Positions 37,787 to 46,900 of a DNA stretch of 64,000 bases are shown piece by piece. The DNA is taken from assembly GCF_900543425.1 (NCBI RefSeq), contig NZ_UQRQ01000008.1, positions 108,842 through 172,841 of the forward strand, written 5' to 3'. Position numbers and translations under genes: made by a program. This stretch comes from an uncultured Sanguibacteroides sp. Lineage in GTDB: Bacteria > Bacteroidota > Bacteroidia > Bacteroidales > Marinifilaceae. The notes under the pieces were generated by a model, which saw nothing but the letters and a program-made list of their open reading frames with translations, ran no database searches and was not told where the DNA came from. Numbering within the stretch: the first letter of the stretch is position 1; each line of letters opens with the position of its first letter.

Positions 37787-38845
37787 TCATTTACTCACCA
37801 CCACTTTTATCTTCCGCCGATGCGAACGGCGGATAAACGCGGGTAATAAACACACGATCAGATAAGGTTTCGGCCATTTATAGCATTTCAGAAAGAGTAA
37901 CATGGCAACAGTTATAAACAAAGCTGCCCCCAAAGCCACCTGTAAAGGAAACCACCACAAATCTTCCGGTGGAATAATCATCGGAATCAATGCAACCGCT
38001 CCGACGGGGGCAAAAAATTTACCGGACCACTCGAAAAGGAAAAACAAACAAAGAAAAAGGATACAAGCCACAATACACTCCGGCCACCCCCAATAAAGGT
38101 GTCCGACAAGCTGAAATACAGCTCCCAGAGTGGCGGCAATGACCAGTAATAAAAAAATTTGAACCGGACGATTCCTGAAACCGGCCTTTGAATTGGCAAA
38201 CTCCACGTAGGTCACAACCAAAGGCGGTAATATACAATATATACGCGAAGTATATACCGGTATAACGGCAATCATCAGCAAAGTACATAACAGCAACCCC
38301 CATCTAAACACCTCTTTTTTACGATCTCTCATGGGAGGCACATAAACAATTTTCCGCCGAAGTCCACACTTTTCCATCATAATCTGTCCCAATACAAGGG
38401 TTAACGACATCACAAAAACCGCCACGGGATAGATCCAACTTTCCGTTTTCAACAACACGGGTAACATACAAGCAGAAATCAGCGGGATTAAACTGGAACG
38501 TGTTACCATTAAACCGATGGCGGCAAACGTGAAGGCAAAAGCAAGGTTAACCAGGAAAGGCAAGACGGAGTAACGCACGAGACATACACCCCAAACAGCA
38601 CCTAAAGTCATCAATAAAACCATGCCTACCCGGCTTACCCGCCATACCCTTTTATCAACAATCCACATACCAATGGCAAGTGCCGCCAGTTCCGGGAAAA
38701 TGATCTCTTTTTCACCCCAAAACTCAGAGATTCCAACCATCGCCAAAATTAATAGTAAGGCTGCCAAATAACGCTTTCGAGCAGAAACATCGGAGAACAT
38801 TCCTCTTCTTTTTTTCTCTGAAGATGTCGGTTTATTTTGACGCAT
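37787..38845 (-). CDS. Multi-pass membrane protein, two-repeat (HPP-like) architecture
   Basis: A 352-residue integral membrane protein with about ten hydrophobic segments. They fall in two halves: residues about 25-160 and, after a charged cytoplasmic loop (RKIVYVPPMRDRKKEVF), about 175-340. Each half includes a segment next to a charged FPELAAL.../PPLVVTYVEFANSKAG-like motif, suggesting internal duplication. This resembles HPP-family membrane proteins, but the match is not strong enough to name it. The tail is basic (IRRSHRRKIKVVV). It is transcribed divergently from the AraC regulator gene (135 bases between starts), so the regulator might also control it. Confidence 0.7.
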   Translation of the reverse strand: MRQNKPTSSEKKRRGMFSDVSARKRYLAALLLILAMVGISEFWGEKEIIFPELAALAIGMWIVDKRVWRVSRVGMVLLMTLGAVWGVCLVRYSVLPFLVNLAFAFTFAAIGLMVTRSSLIPLISACMLPVLLKTESWIYPVAVFVMSLTLVLGQIMMEKCGLRRKIVYVPPMRDRKKEVFRWGLLLCTLLMIAVIPVYTSRIYCILPPLVVTYVEFANSKAGFRNRPVQIFLLLVIAATLGAVFQLVGHLYWGWPECIVACILFLCLFFLFEWSGKFFAPVGAVALIPMIIPPEDLWWFPLQVALGAALFITVAMLLFLKCYKWPKPYLIVCLLPAFIRRSHRRKIKVVVSK

Positions 38846-38980
38846 GTCTCATTTTTATTAAAAACAAGTCGTAAAAGTAATACTTTCCATCCAAAAATGA
38901 TCCGAGATATAAGAATTATAACCCTAATTCTCAATCCGTATTCAAAAATTCATATATTTACAAAAAATTGATCAAGCATC

Positions 38981-39820
38981 ATGGAATATCATTTCAGTAC
39001 CCGTTTAAACGGAAATATGAGTTTAACTCATGCTTTCCATGCCGATTCTTCCCTTCAAAAAAACAACAGTCTCTATAAATTTATCTGGATCCAAAACGGA
39101 ACGTTAACACTGGAAATCGACCATATTACCGTCACCCTGCAACCGAACGAGATCATCTCTTTGACTCCATTACATCATATAGAAATAAAGGAGGTCGACG
39201 GAGAGTATTTAACTTTACTGTTCAACAGTAATTTTTATTGCATACACGGACACGATAATGAAGTTTCGTGTAACGGCTTTTTGTTCAACGGGACTTCCAA
39301 CATCATGAAATTACAGTTAACCAAAGAACAATCCTCCGTTTTACGGGATATTACCGAAAAGTTTGCCGGAGAATACGGGATACACGATAATCTTCAGGAG
39401 GAGATGTTACGCATTCTCCTGAAACGCTTCATCATCACCTGCACGCGGATAGCAAAGAACAAATACGAGATAAGTTCGGAAAAAGAGAAAAATTTTAATC
39501 TGATTCGGCAATTTTATGTATTGGTGGACCAACACTTTAAAGAAAAGAAACGAGTACAGGATTACGCGGAACTTTTATTCCGCTCACCCAAAACCCTCTC
39601 CAATCTTTTTGCAGTATATCATATGCCTACCCCCCTGCGTATTATTCACGAAAGAATAGAAGCCGAAGCAAAACGCCTGTTACTATACACCTCTAAAAGT
39701 GCAAAGGAGATCGCCGATATTCTGGGATTTGAAGATCTTTCCGCTTTTAGCCGTTTCTTTAAGCACATGACAGGAGAGAGTATATCTACCTACCGACAAA
39801 GAGAGATCGGGAAAAATTGA
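38981..39820 (+). CDS. AraC-family transcriptional regulator (RclR-like position)
   Basis: A 279-residue regulator with an N-terminal cupin-like sensing domain (about 20-110) and a C-terminal AraC/XylS double helix-turn-helix (about 175-279). The latter includes the first HTH at RVQDYAELLFRSPKTLSNLF and SAKEIADILGFEDLSAFSRFFK, followed by GESISTYRQR. The sensing domain has cysteines at 87 and 97, in a CIHGHDNEVSC segment seen in many Bacteroidota AraC regulators, which could be redox-active. It is followed at 88 bases by a DUF417 gene and an RclA-like flavoprotein, the same three protein types as the E. coli reactive-chlorine system. Confidence 0.9.
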   Translation: MEYHFSTRLNGNMSLTHAFHADSSLQKNNSLYKFIWIQNGTLTLEIDHITVTLQPNEIISLTPLHHIEIKEVDGEYLTLLFNSNFYCIHGHDNEVSCNGFLFNGTSNIMKLQLTKEQSSVLRDITEKFAGEYGIHDNLQEEMLRILLKRFIITCTRIAKNKYEISSEKEKNFNLIRQFYVLVDQHFKEKKRVQDYAELLFRSPKTLSNLFAVYHMPTPLRIIHERIEAEAKRLLLYTSKSAKEIADILGFEDLSAFSRFFKHMTGESISTYRQREIGKN

Positions 39821-39908
39821 CAATATATCCGGCAAAATAGCCATTTATTTCCGTGATAAAACATCCGACTTTTGTATCGTAAGTTTAACTATCAAAATCG
39901 GAAATAAC

Positions 39909-40511
39909 ATGACAACAAAATTAAACAACCTATTTTACACCTTTCTTCAAATTGCTTCCTCGATTCAACAACTTGGAATCAACCTAACACGTATAGCTAT
40001 TCTGATTATTTTTGTTTGGATAGGAGGATTAAAATTCTGGAACTACGAAGCGGAAGGGATCGTACCCTTTGTGGCCAACAGTCCTTTCATGAGTTTCTTC
40101 TATAACAAACAGGCTCCGGAATATAAAAACTACAAGATGAAAGAAGGAGAGCGAAACGAATTAAAACAAAATTGGCATAAGGGAAATAACACTTATGGAT
40201 TTTCTCACGGGCTGGGAATCCTGATCATGAGTATCGGCATATTGGTATTTTTAGGCATGTTTTTTCCGAAAATAGGAGTTATCGGAGCTCTATTGGCCAT
40301 TGTCATGACCCTTGGGACCCTCTCTTTCCTCGTCACCACTCCCGAAGTATGGGTTCCCGACTTAGGAAGTGGGGAATATGGATTTCCCTTACTTAGCGGG
40401 GCCGGACGTTTAGTAATTAAGGACACGGCCATTCTCGCGGGAGCGATCATCTTACTTTCAGAATCTGCACAAAGAGTATTAAAAAATCAACGCAAAAATA
40501 ATTCATTATGA
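39909..40511 (+). CDS. DUF417 (YkgB/RclC-type) inner-membrane protein
   Basis: A 200-residue membrane protein with about four helices. It shows DUF417 hallmarks: ILIIFVWIGGLKFWNYEAEGIVP near residues 31-53, a FVANSPFMSFFY segment near 54-65, GLGILIMSIGILVFLGMFFP in the middle and VPDLGSGEYGFPLLSGAGRL near 155-175. In E. coli the homologous protein RclC (YkgB) belongs to the HOCl-inducible rcl operon; its biochemical role is unknown. The stop overlaps the start of the next gene by 4 bases (ATGA), so the two are translationally coupled. Confidence 0.92.
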   Translation: MTTKLNNLFYTFLQIASSIQQLGINLTRIAILIIFVWIGGLKFWNYEAEGIVPFVANSPFMSFFYNKQAPEYKNYKMKEGERNELKQNWHKGNNTYGFSHGLGILIMSIGILVFLGMFFPKIGVIGALLAIVMTLGTLSFLVTTPEVWVPDLGSGEYGFPLLSGAGRLVIKDTAILAGAIILLSESAQRVLKNQRKNNSL

Positions 40512-41878
40512 AACAGTACGATGCAATCATTATCGGTTTTGGCAAAGGAGGTAAAACACTTGCCGCAGGATTAGCCAAACGCAACTGGACGGTAGCCATG
40601 ATCGAACGTTCGGCACAAATGTACGGGGGAACCTGTATCAATATCGGATGTATTCCGACCAAAACATTAGTACATCAGGCTAAAATCGCTGAATACAAAG
40701 ATTTCGCTTCTTTTGAAGAAAAACGGGCATTTTATCGTCAGGCCGTCCAAAAGAAAAATGAGGTAACCGCTTTACTTCGGAAAAAAAATTACCATAACCT
40801 CACGGATGAAAAGAATATCACCGTTTATACCGGTACGGGTTCGTTCGTATCCCCCGAAGTGGTTTCCGTGCAAATACCGGAAGGTAATGTTCAACTGAAA
40901 GCAAAATATATCTTCATTAACACGGGAGCCGAAACGGTTGTCCCTCCGATAGAAGGAATAGCAAACAACAAAAGAGTATATACCAGCACTTCTATCATGG
41001 ATTTACCGGAACTTCCCCGTCATCTGGTTATCGTGGGAGGTGGTTATATCGGGTTGGAATTCGCCTCCATGTACGCCTCTTTCGGTTCCGAAGTAACTGT
41101 TCTCGAAGGATTCAACGAATTGATTCCCAAAGAAGACAGGGATATTGCGGCAAATGTAAAAGAGGTCTTGGAAAAGAAAGGCATACGATTCTACATGGGT
41201 GTAAAAGTAACCTCGATTCAAGACAAAGGAGAGACAGCTATCGTCAGCTATCAAACCACAGAAAACACCTCCCGGACCGAGATAAAAGCAGATGCAGTTC
41301 TCTTAGCCACAGGTCGTAAACCCAATACGGCCGGATTAAATCTGGAAAGTACCGGAATAAAAACCAATGAACGAGGAGCTATTGTAACGGATGAACATTT
41401 AAGAACCAATATACCGCATATATATGCCATGGGAGATGTGACCGGAGGTCTACAGTTCACTTATATCTCATTGGATGACTCGCGGATCGTTAGTGATGAT
41501 CTGTTTGGAGATCAAAAACGAAACACGTCAGACCGGAATCCGGTGAGCTACTCCGTATTCATTGATCCTCCCCTTTCCCGGGTAGGCATAAGTGAAGAGG
41601 AAGCCCGAAAGAACAAAATCGAAATAGTGGTAAAAAAATTAGCTGTTGCCAGCATTCCTCGCACCCTGACAATAGGGGAAACAGAGGGAGTACTAAAAGC
41701 TATTATAGATGCCAAAACAAATCAGATTCTCGGATGTACCCTTTTCTGTACAGATTCCCACGAGATGATCAACACGATTGCTTTGGCTATTAAAACCGGA
41801 CAAGACTACAGGGTGCTCCGGGATTTCATATACACGCATCCCAGCATGACAGAATCCTTTAACGTACTGCTATCCTGA
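40508..41878 (+). CDS. RclA-like FAD/NAD(P)-dependent disulfide oxidoreductase
   Basis: A 456-residue group I pyridine nucleotide-disulfide oxidoreductase. The FAD-binding start is IIIGFGKGGKTLAAGLA. The redox pair C43-C48 is in GGTCINIGCIPTKTL, the NAD(P) fold is IVGGGYIGLEFASMYA near 175, the second FAD motif is YAMGDVTGG near 303, and the dimerisation domain ends FIYTHPSMTESFNVL. C43 and C48 sit at the same numbers as in E. coli RclA, a Cu(II)/NAD(P)H reductase protecting against reactive chlorine. The late HPSMTES segment lacks the His-x4-His-Pro dyad with Glu of true dithiol reductases, as in RclA-like proteins. Glutathione- or mercuric-reductase-like roles are less likely given the neighbours. 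Confidence 0.93.
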   Translation: MKQYDAIIIGFGKGGKTLAAGLAKRNWTVAMIERSAQMYGGTCINIGCIPTKTLVHQAKIAEYKDFASFEEKRAFYRQAVQKKNEVTALLRKKNYHNLTDEKNITVYTGTGSFVSPEVVSVQIPEGNVQLKAKYIFINTGAETVVPPIEGIANNKRVYTSTSIMDLPELPRHLVIVGGGYIGLEFASMYASFGSEVTVLEGFNELIPKEDRDIAANVKEVLEKKGIRFYMGVKVTSIQDKGETAIVSYQTTENTSRTEIKADAVLLATGRKPNTAGLNLESTGIKTNERGAIVTDEHLRTNIPHIYAMGDVTGGLQFTYISLDDSRIVSDDLFGDQKRNTSDRNPVSYSVFIDPPLSRVGISEEEARKNKIEIVVKKLAVASIPRTLTIGETEGVLKAIIDAKTNQILGCTLFCTDSHEMINTIALAIKTGQDYRVLRDFIYTHPSMTESFNVLLS

Positions 41879-41879
41879 T

Positions 41880-41913
41880 GAATAAAAGCGAGAAAAATTT
41901 CTCGCTTTTATTC
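41880..41913 (+). terminator. Terminator after the rclA-like gene
   Basis: A perfect 16-base inverted repeat (GAATAAAAGCGAGAAA at 41880-41895, its complement at 41898-41913) with a 2-base spacer starts immediately after the stop codon. The U-rich 3' arm makes it a plausible intrinsic terminator usable in both directions. Confidence 0.7.
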
Positions 41914-42031
41914 ATTTCTCACCACGCTCGAATTGATTCGATGATTACACTTAGTTTTTCAAATGAAAAGTATTTATAATATAAAAATTATATGCATATT
42001 TGTCACGATATCTTAACAAATAGGGCAATAC

Positions 42032-42577
42032 GTGAATCAAGATTATAATATAATACTAAATAATGGCTCTCGAATAAACTTTCAAAAGGTATTCGATCAA
42101 TATTTCAAGTCATTGGTTCTTTTTGCAGAACGCCATCTGAATAATTCGGAAGAGAGTGAATCCGTCACTCAAGATGCCTTTATGGCTTTATGGGAAAATC
42201 GATCCATTTTTCCAGATGAAATATCTATCAAGGCTTATTTGTATTCTACCGTAAGAAACAAAGCCCTGAATATTCTAAAGCATCAAAGAATCGTAAACGA
42301 ATACAATTTGGAATCATTACAAGAAATAGATACCGAGCACTACTATATGAGATCGGTTATTGAAGAAGAGACCCGAAGAATGATCTTTACAGCTATAGAC
42401 TCTCTACCCGAACAATGTCGTAATATTTGTTTGCTTCATTTAGACGGATTGGACAATTCGGAAATCGCTTATCAATTAAACATCTCTCTGAATACCGTAA
42501 AATTTCATAAAAAAAATGCCTACAAACTCCTTCGGGAAAAATTACAAGACTACTTTTACCTTCTCTTCTTTGTTTAA
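42032..42577 (+). CDS. ECF sigma factor (SusC/D-linked type)
   Basis: A 181-residue ECF sigma-70 factor. Region 2 has FDQYFKSLVLFAERHL and SVTQDAFMALWENR, and LYSTVRNKALNILKHQ follows. Region 4 has DSLPEQCRNICLLHLDGLDNSEIAYQLNISLNTVKFHKKNAYKLL. The start is a GTG with AGGG a few bases upstream. It heads a six-gene locus: sigma-fecR-susC-susD-metallohydrolase-DUF4302. The reading frame is intact, unlike that of the sigma gene at 30.6 kb. Confidence 0.94.
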   Translation: MNQDYNIILNNGSRINFQKVFDQYFKSLVLFAERHLNNSEESESVTQDAFMALWENRSIFPDEISIKAYLYSTVRNKALNILKHQRIVNEYNLESLQEIDTEHYYMRSVIEEETRRMIFTAIDSLPEQCRNICLLHLDGLDNSEIAYQLNISLNTVKFHKKNAYKLLREKLQDYFYLLFFV

Positions 42578-42722
42578 AATAATTCCCTGCATCCCCTGAA
42601 ACGACACAATTATCATCAGAGACACCACCATCGATCTATAACTTATCTCATTAAAAAAAAATTGAATTTTGACTACCCGTTTTTCCTTTTCAGTTGTTTT
42701 AATAAAACAATAAAAGAAAAAA

Positions 42723-43877
42723 ATGACTCGGAAATACATTAAAATAGCAGAGTTGATCTACAAACAAAAGATCGGTATCATTTCCGATCAAGAACAAAAA
42801 GAGTTGGACAAATGGGAAAAAGAAAAGACCTTTCATCAAACCATTTCCGACAGATTATTAAAAGAATCCGGGTGGGAACAAAGATATAAACAATACAAAC
42901 AGATTTCTTCGACAAACATATGGCACAACTTGAAACGACAGATAAAACCCCGAAAACGATTCATCAGATTAAAGCAAATCGGTTATGCAGCTGGCATTAT
43001 TTTATTATTGGGGGCGGGATTCTACTTTCAACAATTTATATCAACGCGGGAAAACAGAAATAACACGTACTCAATTTCTGAATTTGTACCGGGTAAGCGT
43101 CAGGCCGTTCTCCGCCGGGCCAACGGTGAAAACATTCTATTAACGAATTCCGACCTTATTATTACAGCAGACAGTACTCGAGGTAGCATTAAAAAAATAA
43201 AAAACAATCTTATCTACACTACGAACAAAAACAAATCGGAAGAAAAATGGGATACCCTGGAAACCCCGAACAGTTGTGAATTCCAGGTAACCTTATCCGA
43301 TGGAACCAATGTATGGCTAAACGCCCAATCTCGTTTGATTTATCCCGTAAGTTTCGTCGGAAAGACACGAATTGTCCGATTAGAAGGCGAAGGTTATTTC
43401 GAGGTTTTCCGGGACGAAATCCATCCTTTCATCGTAGAAATGAATGAAACAACGATTAAGGTATTAGGAACCTCTTTCAATCTAAAATCCTTTTCCGAAG
43501 AAGCACGCACGACCGTCACCTTAATAAGCGGGAAAGTGGAAGTAAATGTAGGAAGCCGGAATCTTGTATTAACTCCTGACATGCAAGCCGATTTAGTCGG
43601 AGAAGAGTTGACCGTGAAACAGGTAGATGCAGAAGCCTACCGGGCATGGACAAAAGGAAATTTTGTATTCAGAAGGGAACGATTGGAATCCATCATGAAC
43701 GATATGGCCCGATGGTATAACGTAAAAATCCGATATGAAGAAGGTACGAAAGATATCCTGTTTTCCGGCATTATGAATCGTTACGAAAAAATCTCAGAGA
43801 CGTTGTCTATGATAGAAAAAACGGGAAAAGTAAAATTCTCGATCGACGGAACTGTTATTACAGTAAAAAACAAATAA
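42723..43877 (+). CDS. FecR-type anti-sigma factor
   Basis: A 384-residue anti-sigma factor partner of the preceding sigma gene (145 bases away). It has a cytoplasmic N-terminus (1-85), a membrane helix (about 87-106, IGYAAGIILLLGAGFYFQQ), a FecR domain (LSDGTNVWLNAQSRLIYPV, VLGTSFNLKSF) and a C-terminal DUF4974 domain (RWYNVKIRYEEGTKDILFSG onward). The gap before it contains a poor match (CACCA-N17-ATCTCA, 42623-42650) to the element seen before the other two fecR genes. Confidence 0.94.
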   Translation: MTRKYIKIAELIYKQKIGIISDQEQKELDKWEKEKTFHQTISDRLLKESGWEQRYKQYKQISSTNIWHNLKRQIKPRKRFIRLKQIGYAAGIILLLGAGFYFQQFISTRENRNNTYSISEFVPGKRQAVLRRANGENILLTNSDLIITADSTRGSIKKIKNNLIYTTNKNKSEEKWDTLETPNSCEFQVTLSDGTNVWLNAQSRLIYPVSFVGKTRIVRLEGEGYFEVFRDEIHPFIVEMNETTIKVLGTSFNLKSFSEEARTTVTLISGKVEVNVGSRNLVLTPDMQADLVGEELTVKQVDAEAYRAWTKGNFVFRRERLESIMNDMARWYNVKIRYEEGTKDILFSGIMNRYEKISETLSMIEKTGKVKFSIDGTVITVKNK

Positions 43878-43920
43878 AACAGGGAGATGCTCCAACACCT
43901 CCCCGACTAAAATTTAATCG

Positions 43921-43948
43921 TTGTCCGCTTGCTCCAGCAAAGGGACAA
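43921..43948 (+). other. Hairpin between fecR and susC of the second locus
   Basis: TTGTCC..TTGC pairs with GCAA..GGACAA (43921-43932 with 43937-43948), interrupted by a 2-base internal bulge, with a 4-base loop. It lies 30 bases before the susC ATG, in the same relative place as the hairpin at 32460-32486. Confidence 0.5.
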
Positions 43949-43977
43949 TCAAGTTTAACTTTTAATATTACAAATCT

Positions 43978-46900
43978 ATGAAAAAAAAACGAGAACCCGG
44001 CTCAGGCTCCAGAGGAGATATGCCTATTAATTTTGTAAAAATGAAAGTAACGATCCTGCTTCTTTTGATCAATATATGTCAAAGCTTCGGTGGGGTATAT
44101 TCTCAATCCGTGAAATACGACATTTCATTGGAAAAGGGAACATTGGAGGAAATTTTTAAAACCATCGAACAGAAAGGAGAATATACCTTTCTCTACTCCA
44201 TTGACGATATAGACAAAATAGCTCCTGTTAAAATCAATGTAAAACAGGCCGAACTAAAAGAGATACTAACTATTTGTCTGGCTAAAACCGATTTAACATA
44301 CGAAATAAATCACCAACTTGTCATCATAAAAAAAAGAGAAGATGAGAAAAAAATAACCATGATCATGATCAAGGGTATCGTAAAAGACGAAACAGGAGAA
44401 CCATTGCCGGGGGTATCGGTTATTTTAAAAGGAAGTCACACGGGAAGTACAACCAATATAAAAGGAGAATTCCAGCTGAATGTCCCGAAACAGGACTCCA
44501 TCGTGTTGATCTTCTCCTTCGTGGGAATGAAAACCCAAGAAGTCATGTACAAGGAAAAACCGATGACGATTGTTTTAAAAGAAGATGTACAAAGTATGGA
44601 GGAAGTCGTGATAACCGGTTATCAAAAAATCGACCGCAAGCTCTTCACGGGAGCCGCTTCGAAAGTAGAAATGAAAGACATTTATCTACCGGGCGAACCG
44701 GATATCACCAAAGCACTGGAAGGTCAAGTTGCCGGAGTGTCGATTCAAAACGTATCAAGTACCTTCGGTAGTGCACCGAAATTACGAATTCGCGGAGCTT
44801 CTTCTATTTACGGGAACCAAAAACCGTTATGGGTGATTGACGGTGTCATACTGGAGGATGCGGTAAATGTATCCATGGATGATTTGAATTCCGGGAATAT
44901 TTCGACCATCATCAGCTCCGGAGTAGCAGGATTAAACACGGACGATATTGCCTCCTTACAAATACTGAAAGACGTATCGGCAACGGCATTATACGGTGCA
45001 AGAGCAATGAATGGAGTTATCGTGGTCACAACCAAGAAAGGACGACAAGGTAAAATGTCCGTGAACTATTCAACCAATATCAGCATCAAACCCATTCCCT
45101 CGTATAACGATTACAATATTTTGAACTCCAAAGAGCAAATGTCCGTAAACCGGGAACTCTATGAAAAAGGCTGGATTAATGTAGCTCAAACTCAATCCGC
45201 AATAGACCACGGTCCCTATGGAAAGATGTTCGATTTAATTGCCAAAAACGAGATCAACTGGGTCGATAACAGCGACGAAGCCAACGCTTTTTTACGAAAA
45301 TATGAAGCGGCAAATACCAACTGGTTCAAAGAGTTATTTCAGACAGGAGTACAACAACAACACACACTAAGTATTTCCGGCGGAGGTTCCCAAAATACCT
45401 TCTATACTTCCATCAGTTATCTGCATGACAACGGATGGACAATTGCCGATAAGGTAGACCGCTACACCGCCTTATTAAAGGGGACATTCGATATCACGAA
45501 GCAATTGACGCTAACAGCCTCCACCAATATGTCTTTTCGCAAGCAACGATTATCCGGTGCTTCACAAAGTACGGATGACGTCAATGGTGTGGATCGCTAC
45601 ACGGGACGCATCGAACGCAATTTTGACAATAACCCTTTCCTCTATGCTTTACAAACCAGCCGCGCCATCCGTTGCCGGGATGAAAACGGGAATCTGGAAT
45701 TTTTTAGAAAAAATTATGCCGATTACAACATCGTGGACGAATTATCTAAAAATAAGATTGAAGCAACTGTCAGGGACATGTCCTTCGCAGCCGATATTAA
45801 TTACAAAATCACGAGTAGTTTATCCCTATCCGGAAAAGTATCGGCTCGGTATTATATGTCCAAGCTGGATAGAAAAGTACACGAAAATTCCAACGAAGCA
45901 AAAGCTTATCGGGCCGGAACCGGGCCGGATGATTCCGGCCTGATCCAAGCAAACAACGGCCTACTATTCCAGAAGCCAGGAGACAATTCCGGAATCAAGT
46001 ACAGTATCCTGCCAGAAGGAGGTATATACGAAGCCTTTTATGATGAAATGCTCAATTATTATTTGAATGCAAACGTAAACTGGAACCCTCGGATAGGTTC
46101 AAACCACATGTTTACCTTCCTGCTCGGGGCAGAAATTCGTTACATTAATCGGGATAAAGACTGGAATTATGGTTTTGGTCATTTTTTCGATGCAGGAAAT
46201 GTATCCAAACCTTCGGCCAATTACATGGAATACCTGGAATCAGTCGGTGGTTCCTATTTTGGAAAAGCCAAAGGCTTTGACCGTTTTGCCGCCTTTTTCC
46301 TAAATTACGGATATTCATACAAGGGAAAATATACCTTTAATGGGACAATTCGCTATGACGGTTCCAACCGCTTGGGACATGCCCGCTCCGCCCGTTGGTT
46401 ACCCACCTGGAATATTAGTGGCAAATGGGCCGTAAAGGAAGAAGATTTTATGAATCGCATAGAATGGTTAAGCCTACTGAATCTGCGCTTGACCTATGGA
46501 TTGAACGCCTCCCTCGGTAATGCGACAAATTCCACTCTATTAGCCCGTACACGTGTGAACAGTCATCCATTCCATCCCTCGTTCTCCGAACTGGAGATCG
46601 ACATTGTTAGCTTGGGAAACCGGGATCTTACCTGGGAAAAACAACATGAATTCAACACCGGAATAGATGTAGGATTATGGGAAGATCGGTTAAATCTGGT
46701 CATAGATTATTACAACCGAAAGGCCTTCGACCTGATAGGAGCCTATCCCTCGTCAGGAGTGGGCGGAGAACGTCTGAAACTGGGAAATATTGCAGACATG
46801 AATTCACACGGTATAGAATTCACACTAACCTATACTCCGATACAATCTAAAAAATTCCGATGGAACTTTAATATCAACTATGCCTATCATCATAGCAAAA

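Noticed and set aside
37586..37846. An 86-residue frame starting in the susD stop (ATGA overlap).
   Set aside because: No family resemblance, runs through the terminator-like hairpin, and its end is antisense to the membrane-protein gene. Probably chance.
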